A stretch of 64,000 bases of DNA from assembly GCA_024449915.1 (NCBI GenBank), contig JAMZAV010000109.1, positions 248,001 through 312,000 on the forward strand. Direction: 5' to 3'. How positions within the stretch are numbered: position 1 is the first letter of the stretch; every line of letters begins with the position of its first letter. Shown piece after piece: positions 11,288 to 21,499 of the stretch. The notes under the pieces are model-generated. The model was not told the origin of the DNA. It did not search any database and worked only from the letters and a program-made list of their open reading frames with translations. Source of the DNA: Sweltsa coloradensis (Eukaryota > Arthropoda > Insecta > Plecoptera > Chloroperlidae). The translations under genes and the position numbers were made by a program.

Positions 11288-11952
11288 TTTAAAAAATGAG
11301 GAAGCGCCTATCTTAATCAAATGAAAGTGTAGATGTAGAAATAGAAGATCTAAAAGCTGGCTAGAAAGTATCAAACTAAAACACTGATATACTTAAACTT
11401 AGAAAGTAAGCATGCTGATTTACTTTCTAGACACACCCACTAGGGCTGGAGAGACATAATAAATGATCGACCTTTATTCACCTTATTATACGTCCTAATT
11501 CCCAGGGCTCCGCCCCAATAACATATTGTAATTCGTGCCGGAAGTGGGCCACGTTTCTGCGGCCTCCGCTATCTTGATATACTCCGTTTGTCCCCCCTCA
11601 CACACAACTTGCCAAGTCTTTTAACCCAACAAAGCTCGAACGGGACGCATGGACGGGCAAGGCACAAGGGAGACCTCACCCTGCCTTTATAGCGGAAACC
11701 CAATTGGTGGCAAGCCACGCATTGTCGGAGAAATCACTATTAGCCCAATCATTGTCGTGAACGTTCCACGACAACCGAATATCAAGATATGGTTCAACGT
11801 GTAAGTCATTATCAGAAACATTCGTGTTTTTTTACTGTGGGTTGAGGGACATATGTGTTCGACGTTTATGCTTCATTATCCAAGCGTAGCCCACGTGTAA
11901 ATGGAAGTTTATTTTTCTGCTATCGTGAAAGATTTAATGATATTTAATATTG
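11288..11952. other. Unassigned sequence
   Basis: No gene or repeat is recognised. The block 11500-11760 is richer in GC than its surroundings but has no defensible reading frame. Confidence 0.45.
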
Positions 11953-12147
11953 AGTGCGCGTTTATTCCGAGCAATTTTAATAATTTATCTTTCATTTAAA
12001 CCGTTCCTTGGAGAAAAAGTTTTAATATTATTCTTCATTTCATTTTCATTCTAAATTCAGATCGATGTGAACACAGCGGGAAACATCTTGTGTTCCATAA
12101 CGCGAGGATATAACATTATAAAACATTGTAAAAAAATATATGTTCTT
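11953..12147 (+). repeat. Repeat G, copy 2
   Basis: It matches 6327-6521 from GTGCGCGTTTATTCCGAGC to ATATGTTCTTA. SINE A (GGGCCCGGGGTAG) begins directly at its end. Confidence 0.75.
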
Positions 12148-12290
12148 AGGGCCCGGGGTAGAATTGGCCCAGAGCATGGCTCAGCTAATCGTAAAAGGCG
12201 ATTCAAGAGAAAAAGTCCACCACACAAACATCAGCTAGTAAGAAGGGTAGTATTTTACTACCTGAAACTAGAGGCGAGCTCTAGCAATCC
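12148..12290 (+). mobile_element. SINE A, 5' part, first of a tandem pair
   Basis: It covers the 5' core to GAGGCGAGCTCTAGCAAT, then joins directly to a second SINE A beginning at CCCAGAGCATGG. Confidence 0.87.
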
Positions 12291-12613
12291 CAGAGCATGG
12301 CTCTGTTATCGTAAAAGACGACAAGAAAAAGCCACTCGCAACACAGCTAAATGAAGGGTAGATTTTACTCCTCGAATAGAGGCGAGCTCTGGCAATCGTC
12401 CGCGGGGACCTGCCCCCTTCCTGACGCCCCTCGACGACGATTACGACAATGACACCACGAATGCAATGACGAAGACAATGACGGCGCGAGTTGAGAACCC
12501 CTTCACTCTTACACGTGTTGGTTCTGACAGATGAAGGCCGCTCCTCCCTAACCCCCCCATATAGAGTGGTGCATATACCTTAGGTTTGACGGTCCTTAAT
12601 CCAATAAACCAAA
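12291..12613 (+). mobile_element. SINE A with many one-base deletions, second of a tandem pair
   Basis: Every module is present from CCCAGAGCATGG to the AATAAACC end, but single bases are missing throughout (for example CTCTGTTATCG and CTCGCAACACAGC). The first copy, next to it, is much cleaner. Confidence 0.85.
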
Positions 12614-13070
12614 TGAATTCCGTTTTGACTTCATAACAAGAAACCTCTGTTTATGTTTCATTCCCCCTGTAATTTGTTTATACTTAAGTTTAGAAATAAT
12701 GAACTTATTTCTACGTGCATTACTTCTCAGTTATATCAAAATAAATGGGAATGGCGTATGTCAAGTTTTTTATCGTCAATTGCCGTTTGAAATCAAACAA
12801 AGTCGAATTTGTCTCTTCTTCCACAAATCAGTAGGCCTACTTTAAGAGAACTCCAACCAGCCGTGCTTGCTTGAGAGAGCCGGTAAGACGTGAGACACTA
12901 GGCAGGGCAGGCCGATCGACCGACGCATTGCGTCCCATAGCAGTAGAACACTGAACACCCCACACAACACAACACCTTTCAATAATTCATTACAAGAGCC
13001 TCGCGGTTGATAAGTGGGCGTCTTCAACACAATAGAGAGTTCGTTATCTCGCAGAAGGAGGGCGACCGTC
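12614..13070. other. Unassigned sequence
   Basis: No supported feature. The 62-codon minus-strand frame at 12842-13030 is unrecognised. Confidence 0.4.
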
Positions 13071-13335
13071 GTTAGTTGTAGGACCGCATCGGGTTACAAG
13101 GACGGGGACATACATGTCTCGTAGGGACACTACCCAGGGACATGTGACCTCATCCGTCAGGTACTTGCTCAGTTGTTAGACAAGCATGGGTTACAAGGAC
13201 AAAGACACACATGTGTTGTAGGGACACTACCCAGGGACATCGATGCACTCGTCAGGTTTGTCGTTAGTTGTAAGACCGCGTGGGTTTTTAGGACGGGACT
13301 ACTACTCAGGGAATTTGCCACTCTTCAGGTTACGA
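13071..13335 (+). repeat. Tandem array, about 95-bp unit, three copies
   Basis: Units start near 13071, 13171 and 13262. Each holds GTTAGTTGTA(A/G)GACCG or a variant, GGGTTACAAGGAC, a GTAGGGACACTACCCAGGGA block and a GTCAGGT end. The third unit is shortened by an internal deletion. LINE B sequence follows within ~10 bases. Confidence 0.75.
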
Positions 13336-13344
13336 ATTATGTAT

Positions 13345-13637
13345 CGTAATGAATACTATCTTCATATGACAACAGCGACATACTTTCTAAATTTCTCATT
13401 CAATTTAGTTTATTTAACAAATTTTAATTCACATCAAACACATTTCCTTTATTTATTTATTTCAATTCAAATAAACATTGTTTCTTTTGCTATTAATATC
13501 ATCAACATCATTTTTTTCATAAACTTAGAATACAGTTTAATCATGAAACACCACACACAAACTCATTTTTCAACTTTCAATCATTAACAGCGGTGCAATA
13601 TGACCTAGATGTTGAAGCGCCTAGTTTCTCATGTCGT
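13345..13637 (+). mobile_element. LINE B 3' end, decayed
   Basis: It contains the GCGACATACTTTCTAAATTT coding end, the 3' UTR, and a hairpin with small deletions (CAGCGGTGCAATATGACC, GAAGCGCCTAG), ending TCATGTCGTT. Confidence 0.82.
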
Positions 13638-14200
13638 TAAACCAGAAATGTTGGTAGGGAGCTACAAATAAAGTTAACAGCATATTTGTAACATTACGCC
13701 TTGAAAGGGTAACACGTTGATGATTCAAATACATTTTCGTGGTTGGGAAATATATAAACTGTGTTGAAGTCGTCCTAGAAAAGTATTACCCCATTAACAA
13801 ATTCTAGTGTGTTCCATTCTTGGCTCGCCGGTTTAGGCGACTGTGTTCTGGGCTCTAAAGGCCATTGTGGCACATACAAGATGAGCGCCTACGGGATTGG
13901 TTGGTTTGCTTTAAAATGAAATACACACAAAAATCGGTTAGGCTTGTTGATATGGTGGGTAGACTCCAAATTACAAAATTATTTATTTTGTTTTTTTTGT
14001 AAGTTTTAAAACATTTTTACATTAACAGATTAAATTGTTATTTTATATAACAAACATCAATACACAAATGTTAAAAAAGGTAATAAATCAAAAATGATCA
14101 TCCACCAACGCGATTGGGTAAAAGCGTTTAAACAAATAAGCCAGGTATACGGATAATCTGAAATTAGTAACTCAGATTAAATCTCTATACCACATTAATG
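13638..14200. other. Unassigned AT-rich sequence
   Basis: No gene or repeat family was recognised. Confidence 0.45.
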
Positions 14201-14537
14201 TGTTAGCAGGAATGTACCAATAAGATACTTGCGTGCGCAATTAGATCCCAATCACATGAAGAACTACGATTATAATGATAACAGCGACAAACTTTCTAGA
14301 TTTCTCATTCAAAGTAATGTATTTATAAATAGTTTAATTATATGAAGCATATTTTTTTTTCATTCAATAATGTTAAAACCCAAGCTAATTTTTTCAGAGT
14401 AAGTGAAATTGAAGTTTTCCCTACGCTCATATAATTAAAGAATTTTATTTCATATAAAACACATTTCCTTTATTAATTTATTTCCTTCATCTCCATCAAT
14501 TTCTATTCTTTTATAAACTTAAGACACCAAACATGCA
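14201..14537 (+). mobile_element. LINE B 3' end interrupted by a family C fragment
   Basis: Knuckle-end coding remains (TTAGCAGGAATGTACC, AACAGCGACAAACTTTC) precede the 3' UTR. At about 14365-14445 there is a foreign stretch, AAGCTAATTTTTTCAGAGTA then GTGAAATTGAAG and CTACGCTCAT, which matches the right end of family C at 27595-27645. The 3' UTR then resumes and SINE A follows. The terminal hairpin is not seen. Confidence 0.65.
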
Positions 14538-14542
14538 TTTCC

Positions 14543-14898
14543 CCGTCTGGGCCTGGTGTAGAATTTGGCCCAGAGCATGGCTCTGCTAATCGTTAAAGTG
14601 ATTCATAAAAAAGACCGCGCAAACATCAGTAGTAAGATTTTGTTATTACTTCTCGAAACTAGAGGCAGCTTGGCATCGTCGTCGGGAACTTGCCCCTTCC
14701 TAAACGACTCCGTCGACGACGACGACCATACAACCCAAACACGACAAGACAATTGTGACGCGACTTGATTAACTCCTTTCGAACCAAGCAAGCCGTGGCT
14801 CGTTTCTGAGCAGCATGGCCCCTCTCCCACCGCCCTTAGGCTAGAGTGGTGCATTATAACCTAACAGTTGAAGCATTCTTAATCCAAATAAACCAAAA
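14543..14898 (+). mobile_element. SINE A with many small deletions
   Basis: It runs from CCCCGTCTGGGCCTGG to AATAAACC. The middle has lost many bases and the last ~20 bases of the C-rich part are shortened. It is inserted at the end of a LINE B 3' UTR remnant. Confidence 0.82.
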
Positions 14899-15003
14899 CC
14901 CCTTTCCTCCCCCTACCCGCAGCTGGTTCTGACCAGCATGGACATTCCTCCTCATATCCCTTAGTCTAGAGTGACGCGCCCTTAATCTAAATTAACAAAA
15001 ACA
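14899..15003 (+). mobile_element. SINE A 3' fragment abutting the previous copy
   Basis: It starts at CCCCTTTCCTCCCCCTACCC and keeps GCTGGTTCTGACCAGC, but the hairpin core is deleted (GAGTGACGCGCCC). Confidence 0.8.
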
Positions 15004-15544
15004 TTCCACAACATTGTACTTTAAGTAACTTCTTGTCGTACAAATAATGGAACAATACCAAATAATACAGATGCATATAAATGCATACAGATCACGCCTG
15101 GACCAAACACAATGTGATATGCTACACACACACTGAACTAGAAGTACTATTTGATGATTTGATTGATTCAGTCAGGTCTTTATTTTAAGGCGGGATTAAG
15201 GCTAGTGAAACCTTATCGTCCATCCAACCTTTAAGGAGGTTACATTAATTTTGTATGGTTGAGAGTACCGAAAGGGTAATGTCCAGTCAAAATTATTTTA
15301 TGTAGTCAATTTGATAATAATTAAAAAAAAGTTTACGCATATAACAATTACTTCTGCAAACTTGCAATAAATATACATACAATATTGTTGTCTATAAACA
15401 TTAGTGTATTTTTTATTAAAAATATAAAATCTGTGTATGTATTGTGGAAACGAATTGAATAAATTTATTTATTTATTAAGTAAACTATAGGTTGGGATAG
15501 TCTATTCATTCATGAATTTGATTCAAATTAGACACATTTCAACC
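15004..15544. other. Mostly unassigned; possible LINE tail at 15395-15480
   Basis: The stretch GTATGTATTGTGGAAACG followed by AATTGAATAAATTTATTTAT resembles the 3' end and A/T tail of another LINE type, but no coding part is attached. The rest is unrecognised. Confidence 0.3.
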
Positions 15545-16047
15545 CTTAAAAAAACAAATTGCGACAATAAACCCCAACATCTTCCAGTGCGTATAGACTC
15601 AACACGAATCCCTTGTTATAAACTGAATAAGCCACACACGTCTTACTCGCAGATATCGGTTGTTCCCAGATGTGACGCATGTGATGTACCTTGCACCGTA
15701 TACGATATGCTAGCAGAATGTTACAAATATGATACCTTGCGCACGCAATTAGTTCTCTCCCATTCATATGAAAAACTTTTATCATATGAATATGACAATT
15801 GTGACAAACTTTAAAAATTTCACTTGCAAAAAAAATTATTTATCAAAATTACATTTTCATCAAACACATTTCATTTTGGGTTCAATTAAATAATTTATAT
15901 TTTGCTTTGACTATCATCTCCATAATTTTAGTTTATTTTATACATTTAAAAACAATATAATCACAAAAACTCATTTCATTAACTTACAATATAACAGGCG
16001 GCGCAATATGACCTATAACCGGTTGAGGCGCCCTAGTTTCTCACGAG
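15545..16047 (+). mobile_element. LINE B, strongly diverged copy
   Basis: It contains the knuckle region (CDACDVPCTVYDMLAEC, where the His is lost), a stop-broken coding end, the 3' UTR, and a hairpin carrying an extra TA (GACCTATAACCGGTTGAGG). The tail is cut to CTCACGAG. It is among the oldest-looking copies. Confidence 0.82.
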
Positions 16048-17329
16048 CGCCTCGGTGGTTTTGGAGCTGAAAGATGTGATAATGACACACTCTTTGACTT
16101 TTATCACTGGTTTTACTGCCCGGCCGAAAGTAAAACCGGAATTGAGAGTTTGAGTACATATTTTATAAGAAGGCAATACTATTCCCAGCGACAGAGGACT
16201 TTGGAGCTTTCTCGTTGGGATAGCTATCGGAAAAGGTGTCTATTGACATTTATCGGGGACTGAACATACTGGGAGATAATATATCACTGTTGTAAGATCG
16301 AAACATCGTACAAACGTACAAAATTTAAGTAAGCTTTATGTACATTTTATAAGAACGAATTGTTTACATGAGCTTTAAACTCATTACCTATTTGTGATAA
16401 ATAATGTAAATTGATTTGTTTTGAAAATCACCCAATGAAGAGGGTTTTTTATTAATTTTTCCCTTGTTTTCATATGTAATTATTTATATTCTTAATCTTT
16501 AGGTTCCACAAAAATTTATGTCAAGGTTGAAAGTAGAGAGCAGAAGGCTCAGGTATTTCAGTTGGTACTCTGTAATTATACTTATGTAAATACTCACAAT
16601 AAATATATACTTCATGAAAGTAAGCTTTATTCATTATTTCCTATATATATATTGAGCAGATTAAAATTGATTTTTGTTTATTTTATATTCGGTCGGTGGT
16701 TATATGAGGATTTTATATTGTTTGTTTGATCTTCTTCCGTCAACAGTTATTTCCCCGTGACAGAAAGTTTTGGCAACAAATTCGGCTTTGAAGAAATTTT
16801 TCTTTTTGGGAATTAGAATGGATTAACAACTTTTTCTAAGTTTAGACAATAGACGAGTTGACGATGGATTTATTATAATTCAGATTTTGACAAATTAATA
16901 CAACTTAAATGGCGAATACAGTAAGTATTTATGTGTGTGTATTTCTAGTGAAAATGTGTAAATCGAAATCAAATTACTTAGTTATTTATGCAGGAGAATT
17001 TGTTTGCACTAAAATACCACCCCCTGCTGCCCCAAGGGATTACTCCCCCCCCCCCCCCCCCCCCCCCCCCGAGCAAGGAAATATTCTCGGATACTAATCT
17101 ATACATGCACCCAAACATGTTGTGGGTCCTAGCAGTTCAACCAAGTGTTAGGTTACTTGAGTACAGCATGGCTTAATCATCAAGATATGCGTTAAATGAA
17201 CGTACGCGAAATTATAATCGAGTTATCATCTCACTTAGTCCGATTGACAGTTTCATGAACTAAGATAGTTCAAGTGTTATACACAACACACAGAGTTTAA
17301 ATCCGACTCATATCGTATCCAAGCCCTAC
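16048..17329. other. Unassigned sequence with a 24-base C run
   Basis: No gene is supported. A pure C run (about 17047-17070) gives proline-rich chance frames on the plus strand; on the minus strand the G run could form a quadruplex. Confidence 0.5.
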
Positions 17330-17628
17330 ATAAGATCACATAATATTATCATATAATAACGGCAACAAACTTTCTAAAGTTCTCATCCAATATGTAATTT
17401 TTAAAAAAATTATTTCACATCACACACATTTCTTTAATTTATTTATTTCCATTCACATAAATATATTTTATTTTGCTATTATTAACTTCATCATTTTATT
17501 TTGTTATATATATACTTAGAAATTAATCTTATCATCAAACACACCATTAACACATCTCAACCACTTTCAATATCACAGGAGGAGCAATAAGACCTAACCG
17601 GTTGAAGCGCCCTAGTTTCTCACGTCAT
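17330..17628 (+). mobile_element. LINE B 3' end
   Basis: It covers the coding end (ATAACGGCAACAAACTTTC), the 3' UTR and the hairpin, with AGGAGGAGCAATAAGACC at the start of the hairpin, to CTCACGTCATT. Confidence 0.87.
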
Positions 17629-17992
17629 TATTCAATATTTGGTGGCGGAATTCTAAAATATATGAGTTATTTGCAAGAATACATTATACAACTATCAGCA
17701 TAATTAATAAAAATCATGAAACAGTATTAAATTTCAATGTTTAAGAACATATCTCTCTAATCTAAAACCTAAAAGAGATAGGGGAAACTATATTTTATCT
17801 GGATACATAATTCTAAAGATAACCATTCAATATTATCCAGGTAATTATTTCAATAAAATATAAAGTTAATAATAATATAATTATAATGGTATATACATAA
17901 TAATCTTCATAATTCACAATAATTCCCAATAATTCACACTGTTTATATCGACGTCTACATGTCTTCTCTACAACAAATATTTCTCTTTCTTT
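17629..17992. other. Unassigned AT-rich sequence
   Basis: No gene or repeat is recognised. The last ~15 bases (ATTTCTCTTTCTTTAC) may be the start of the long direct repeat whose second copy begins right after the LINE B tail at 18833. Confidence 0.4.
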
Positions 17993-18258
17993 ACTCCCAG
18001 AAACTAGAGGCGAGCTCTGGCAATCGTCGTCGGGGACCTTGCCCCGTTCCCTTGACGACCCCCCGGCGACGATGACAATGACACAACGAACGATGACAAA
18101 GACGATGACGACCGCGACGTGAGAAACCCCCCTTCCTCCCCTTACCCGTGGCTGGTTCTGACCAGCATGGGCCCCTCCTCCCCCCCCCCCCTTAGGCTAG
18201 AGTGGTGCATTATGACCTAACGGTTGACGCGTCCTTAATCCAAATAAACTAAAACTAA
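17993..18258 (+). mobile_element. SINE A, 5'-truncated, poly-C subtype
   Basis: It starts at CTCCCAGAAACTAGAGGC and is otherwise complete to AATAAACT. It appears to have inserted near the left edge of the left direct repeat described next. Confidence 0.88.
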
Positions 18259-18484
18259 AACTTCTTTGAGTCCTGAAGAGTGAAGACCACTAAGAAACTC
18301 TCATCTTCTCCTCCTCTCTCTTAGATCTCTGCATTGCCCGTACATTCTTGACTACTAGCAATCAATTGTGCAAGATATGTTGTTCTCAAGCCAATAGAAC
18401 GAAAACGACAAACTTTACAACACACACTGCAATGTTAGGGAGTTGTTTTCATTACTATAATACCCGTTGTTAAGCCATTATTCC
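18259..18484 (+). repeat. Long direct repeat, left copy, flanking LINE B
   Basis: About 225 bases, from AACTTCTTTGAGTCCTGAAG to TAAGCCATTATTCC, recur at 18833-19073 with about 80% identity by eye. The left copy ends exactly where the truncated LINE B begins, the position expected of a target-site duplication. Confidence 0.8.
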
Positions 18485-18831
18485 ACGCAATTTGATCTCT
18501 CCCAATCATATGAAGAACTTCTACCATATTATGATAACGGCGACAAACTTTCTAAATTTCTCATTCAGAATTATTTATTTAACAAAACTTAATTTACACT
18601 TACACATTTCCTTTATTTACTAATTTATGATTATGAATCATTTAAATAAATAATCTTTGTTTTGCTGTTACTATCATCACTTTAATTTTATTTCCTTTTT
18701 AAACTAAAAAAAAAACAATTTAATCATCAAACACACCATAGACCCCAACTTTCAATATCACAGGCGGCGCCATATGACCTAACCGGTTGAAACGCCCTAG
18801 TTCCTCACGTCGTCGTCGTTTTTCTCTTTAG
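18485..18831 (+). mobile_element. LINE B 3' end between long direct repeats
   Basis: It begins in the coding end at ACGCAATTTGATCTCTCCC and runs through the 3' UTR and the hairpin (GGCGGCGCCATATGACC) to CACGTCGTCGTCG. It is flanked on both sides by the 18259 and 18833 repeats. Confidence 0.88.
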
Positions 18832-18832
18832 A

Positions 18833-19073
18833 ATTTCGCTTCTGTGGGTCCTGAAGAGTGAATACAACCAAGAACCTCTCATCTTCTCCTCTCACATACC
18901 TCACTTTCTGTTAAGAGTTCTGCATTGCCCGTACATTCTTCACTACTATAGCAATCAATGCAAGATATGTTGTTCCAAAGCCGATAGTAACGAGATCGTC
19001 AAACTTAACAACCCACACTGCAATGTTAGGGAGTTGTTTCCCTAACTATAAAACCCGTTGTTAGTCATTATTT
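18833..19073 (+). repeat. Long direct repeat, right copy, flanking LINE B
   Basis: It starts within a few bases of the LINE B tail (TTCTCTTTAG) and ends at GTTGTTAGTCATTATTTTAT. Shared blocks include TCTGCATTGCCCGTACATTC and CACTGCAATGTTAGGGAG. Confidence 0.8.
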
Positions 19074-19385
19074 TATTTTTATAGTGCGTATAGTCAATGA
19101 TTTTGATCTTCTCTCGGATATATACTGCCCAAAACGTCGGGAAATTCGCATGGAATGTTGTCTTAAAACAAAGCAAATGTACACGCTAAAATATGTTATG
19201 TTTAAATAGATATCCACCTTATCACTCGTTTATAACAGTGTGACATACAGAAGATTGAACAAATAGCACAGAAAACCGCACAATGTGATAATATTGTTTC
19301 TTGTTATTACTTACAAGTGCTGAAAATTGTTCAATGTTTTGCGCCTATAATTTAGTTTACGCTGAAACAAATGTTTTGAAAGCAT
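19074..19385. other. Unassigned sequence
   Basis: No supported feature. It is not recognisable LINE B 3' UTR, which matters for interpreting the TAA-flanked element that follows. Confidence 0.4.
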
Positions 19386-19417
19386 AATAATAATAATAAA
19401 AATAATAATAATAATAG

Positions 19418-19478
<61 letters not shown>
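19386..19478. repeat. TAA microsatellite, left of the R4-like LINE
   Basis: An imperfect then pure (TAA)n tract of about 90 bases. The LINE coding sequence begins directly at its right edge. Confidence 0.95.
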
Positions 19479-19480
<2 letters not shown>

Positions 19481-21022
19481 GGATTTAAAATTAAGGACAA
19501 TAATGTGGTATGTCACACAATTTCCCACCTATTCTACATGGATGACCTAAAGTTGTATGCATCAAATTTTGCTCAACTAAACAGTCTAGTCAATACAACA
19601 TTAGAATTTAGTCAAGATATCTGCATGGAGTTTGGAGTAGACAAATGTAAGACGCTACATATCGAAAAGGGTAAGGTTACACAAGCAGAAGAGTTCCAGC
19701 TAGATGATGGAAATAGGATTGGAATAATGGACGATAACGATGTATACAAATATTTAGGATTCTCACAAGCTGCCAGAATTGAACATAAAGTTATGAAAGC
19801 AAAATTGATAGATACATACAAGAAACGACTAAAGTCTATCCTCAAGACGCAACTAAACGGTAAAAACAAGATCACAGCAATAAATACATATGCTGTACCA
19901 GTACTGACATATTCATTCGGAATCATTAAATGGACGCAGACAGACATCCACGCATTGGAAATATTAACTCGTACTACACTTACCAAACACAGAATACATC
20001 ATCCTAAATCAGCAATAGAGAGATTGACACTTCCAAGAGAAAAAGGAGGACGGGGCCTAATTGATCTGAAAAACTTATATTATAAACAAATAGACATTTT
20101 AAGAAAATACTTTTTTACAAAGAGCAACCAATCCACACTGCATAGGGCTGTGGTGCTAGCTGACAAATCATTAACTCCACTCAATCTAGCAAACGAAAAT
20201 GTCAATCTACAAGGGAAACTCATAACTGACGCTTCAAAAGAGTTACGTCTCTCAGAAAAGACCCTACACAAGAGACATTATGATGAACTACACAAAGGTC
20301 ACGTAGATATTAAAGCATCAAATAGGTGGTTAAACAACGGGGAACTATTTGGAGAAACAGAAGGTTTTATGATGGCTATTCAAGACAGAGTGATTGCGAC
20401 GAACAATTATAAAAAATACATAATACAAGATGCGACAGTAAACGATCAATGTAGAAAATGTAGTGCAAAGGGTGAAACAATCGAACACATCATATCCGGG
20501 TGCAAGTCACTATGTCAAACAGATTACCTCTACAGACATAACCAAGTAGCTAACATTATTCTTCAAAAACTAGCAATCAAGTACAACCTCATTGACACAC
20601 ACACACCTTACTACAAATACAAACCAGAGAAAGTACTAGATAGTAAAGATTACAAATTATATTACGACCGCACAGTTATAACAGACCAAACGATACATCA
20701 CAACAGACCGGATTTAATAATAATTGACAAGAAGAAACAAGAAACTACCTTTATCGACGTTGCTATCCCAATGTGCCATAACGTCGAGACCACGTGGAAG
20801 AAAAAAATTGACAAGTATAGTGAACTTGCAATTGAGATCAAGAAGATGTGGAAACAGAAAAAGGTAAATACAATCCCATTCATTATATCAACCAACGGCA
20901 TCATACCGAAGAAGCTACATGAAAGCATTAAACAACTAGATCTTCAACCCAATGTATACATCGAGACTCAAAAAACAGTAATACTCAACACGTGTAGAAT
21001 AGTTCGTAAATTTCTAAACTAA
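19479..21022 (+). pseudogene. RLE-type LINE ORF, C-terminal ~515 residues
   Basis: The frame is open from the TAA boundary to a TAA stop. It begins inside the reverse transcriptase with HLFYMDDLKLYAS (motif C; the catalytic DD is present) and continues through the GVDKCKTLHI and YKYLGF thumb-proximal motifs. Next comes LTLPREKGGRGLIDL, then a knuckle CRKCSAKGETIEHIISGC (CX2CX8HX4C; type CCHC). Last is a restriction-like endonuclease with RPDLIII then FIDVAIP (PD...D motif) and downstream lysines. No internal stop or frameshift is present, so the truncation looks fairly recent. The N-terminal DNA-binding part and most of the RT are missing, so the fragment cannot move itself. A GTG at 19505 is not a real start. 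Confidence 0.85.
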
Positions 21023-21314
21023 GAATGATACTTCGAGATTCCGAGACAGCTTCCATCCTGACATGGTTTTCGTGGTTTCCCATAGTCCGAAGAGCAAATG
21101 CTAGGATGGCAACGAGAAATCGGCCACGACCGTACACAGCAGAAAGAAAACATCATCTACAAACAATATTACAATTTATAAATGACTTATTTTAGTTAGA
21201 GTTAAGACAAAAGTAATAATGTATGTAATAGGTACACATGGAAGTACTTGACGTAAGTCCGTACAACATGTTAGCTCCGGTTTTAACCGAGTTTGTATGA
21301 AATACATCCAATAA

Positions 21315-21315
<1 letters not shown>
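19479..21315 (+). mobile_element. R4/Dong-like LINE, 5'-truncated
   Basis: The RLE-type LINE fragment consists of an open 3' half of the ORF, a ~290-base 3' UTR and a (TAA)n tail. It lies exactly between two TAA tracts. Dong of Bombyx, in the R4 clade, is known to insert in TAA repeats, so the clade is inferred from the tail and context plus the protein. R2, Hero or NeSL-type relatives are alternatives. Confidence 0.65.
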
Positions 21316-21375
<60 letters not shown>

Positions 21376-21402
21376 GTAATAATAATAATAATAATAATAA
21401 TC
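21312..21402. repeat. TAA microsatellite, right of the R4-like LINE
   Basis: A (TAA)n tract of about 90 bases with one interruption (TAG). It serves as the 3' tail of the LINE and runs straight into LINE B 3' sequence. Confidence 0.95.
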
Positions 21403-21499
21403 AAACACACCATTAACTCATCTAGTCAATTGTCATAAACACAGGCGGCGCAATATGACCTAACCGGTTGAAGCGCCCTAGTTTCTCACGTCGTCGTCG
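21403..21499 (+). mobile_element. LINE B 3' tip joined to a TAA tract
   Basis: It starts at TCAAACACACCATTAACTC right after the TAA tract, with the variant CTAGTCAATTGTCATAAACAC. The same variant follows the TAA tract in the LINE B copy at 41982. The hairpin and tail are intact. Confidence 0.9.

Noticed and set aside
16909..17176. Two plus-strand frames with a run of prolines
   Set aside because: The prolines come from a pure 24-base C run. Both overlapping frames show the same feature, and there is no other coding signal.
19505..21022. Active host gene encoding a reverse transcriptase
   Set aside because: The frame starts mid-domain at a microsatellite edge and has a (TAA)n tail, so it is a truncated LINE.
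21192..21413. Minus-strand frame with a long isoleucine run
   Set aside because: It is a translation of the TAA microsatellite.
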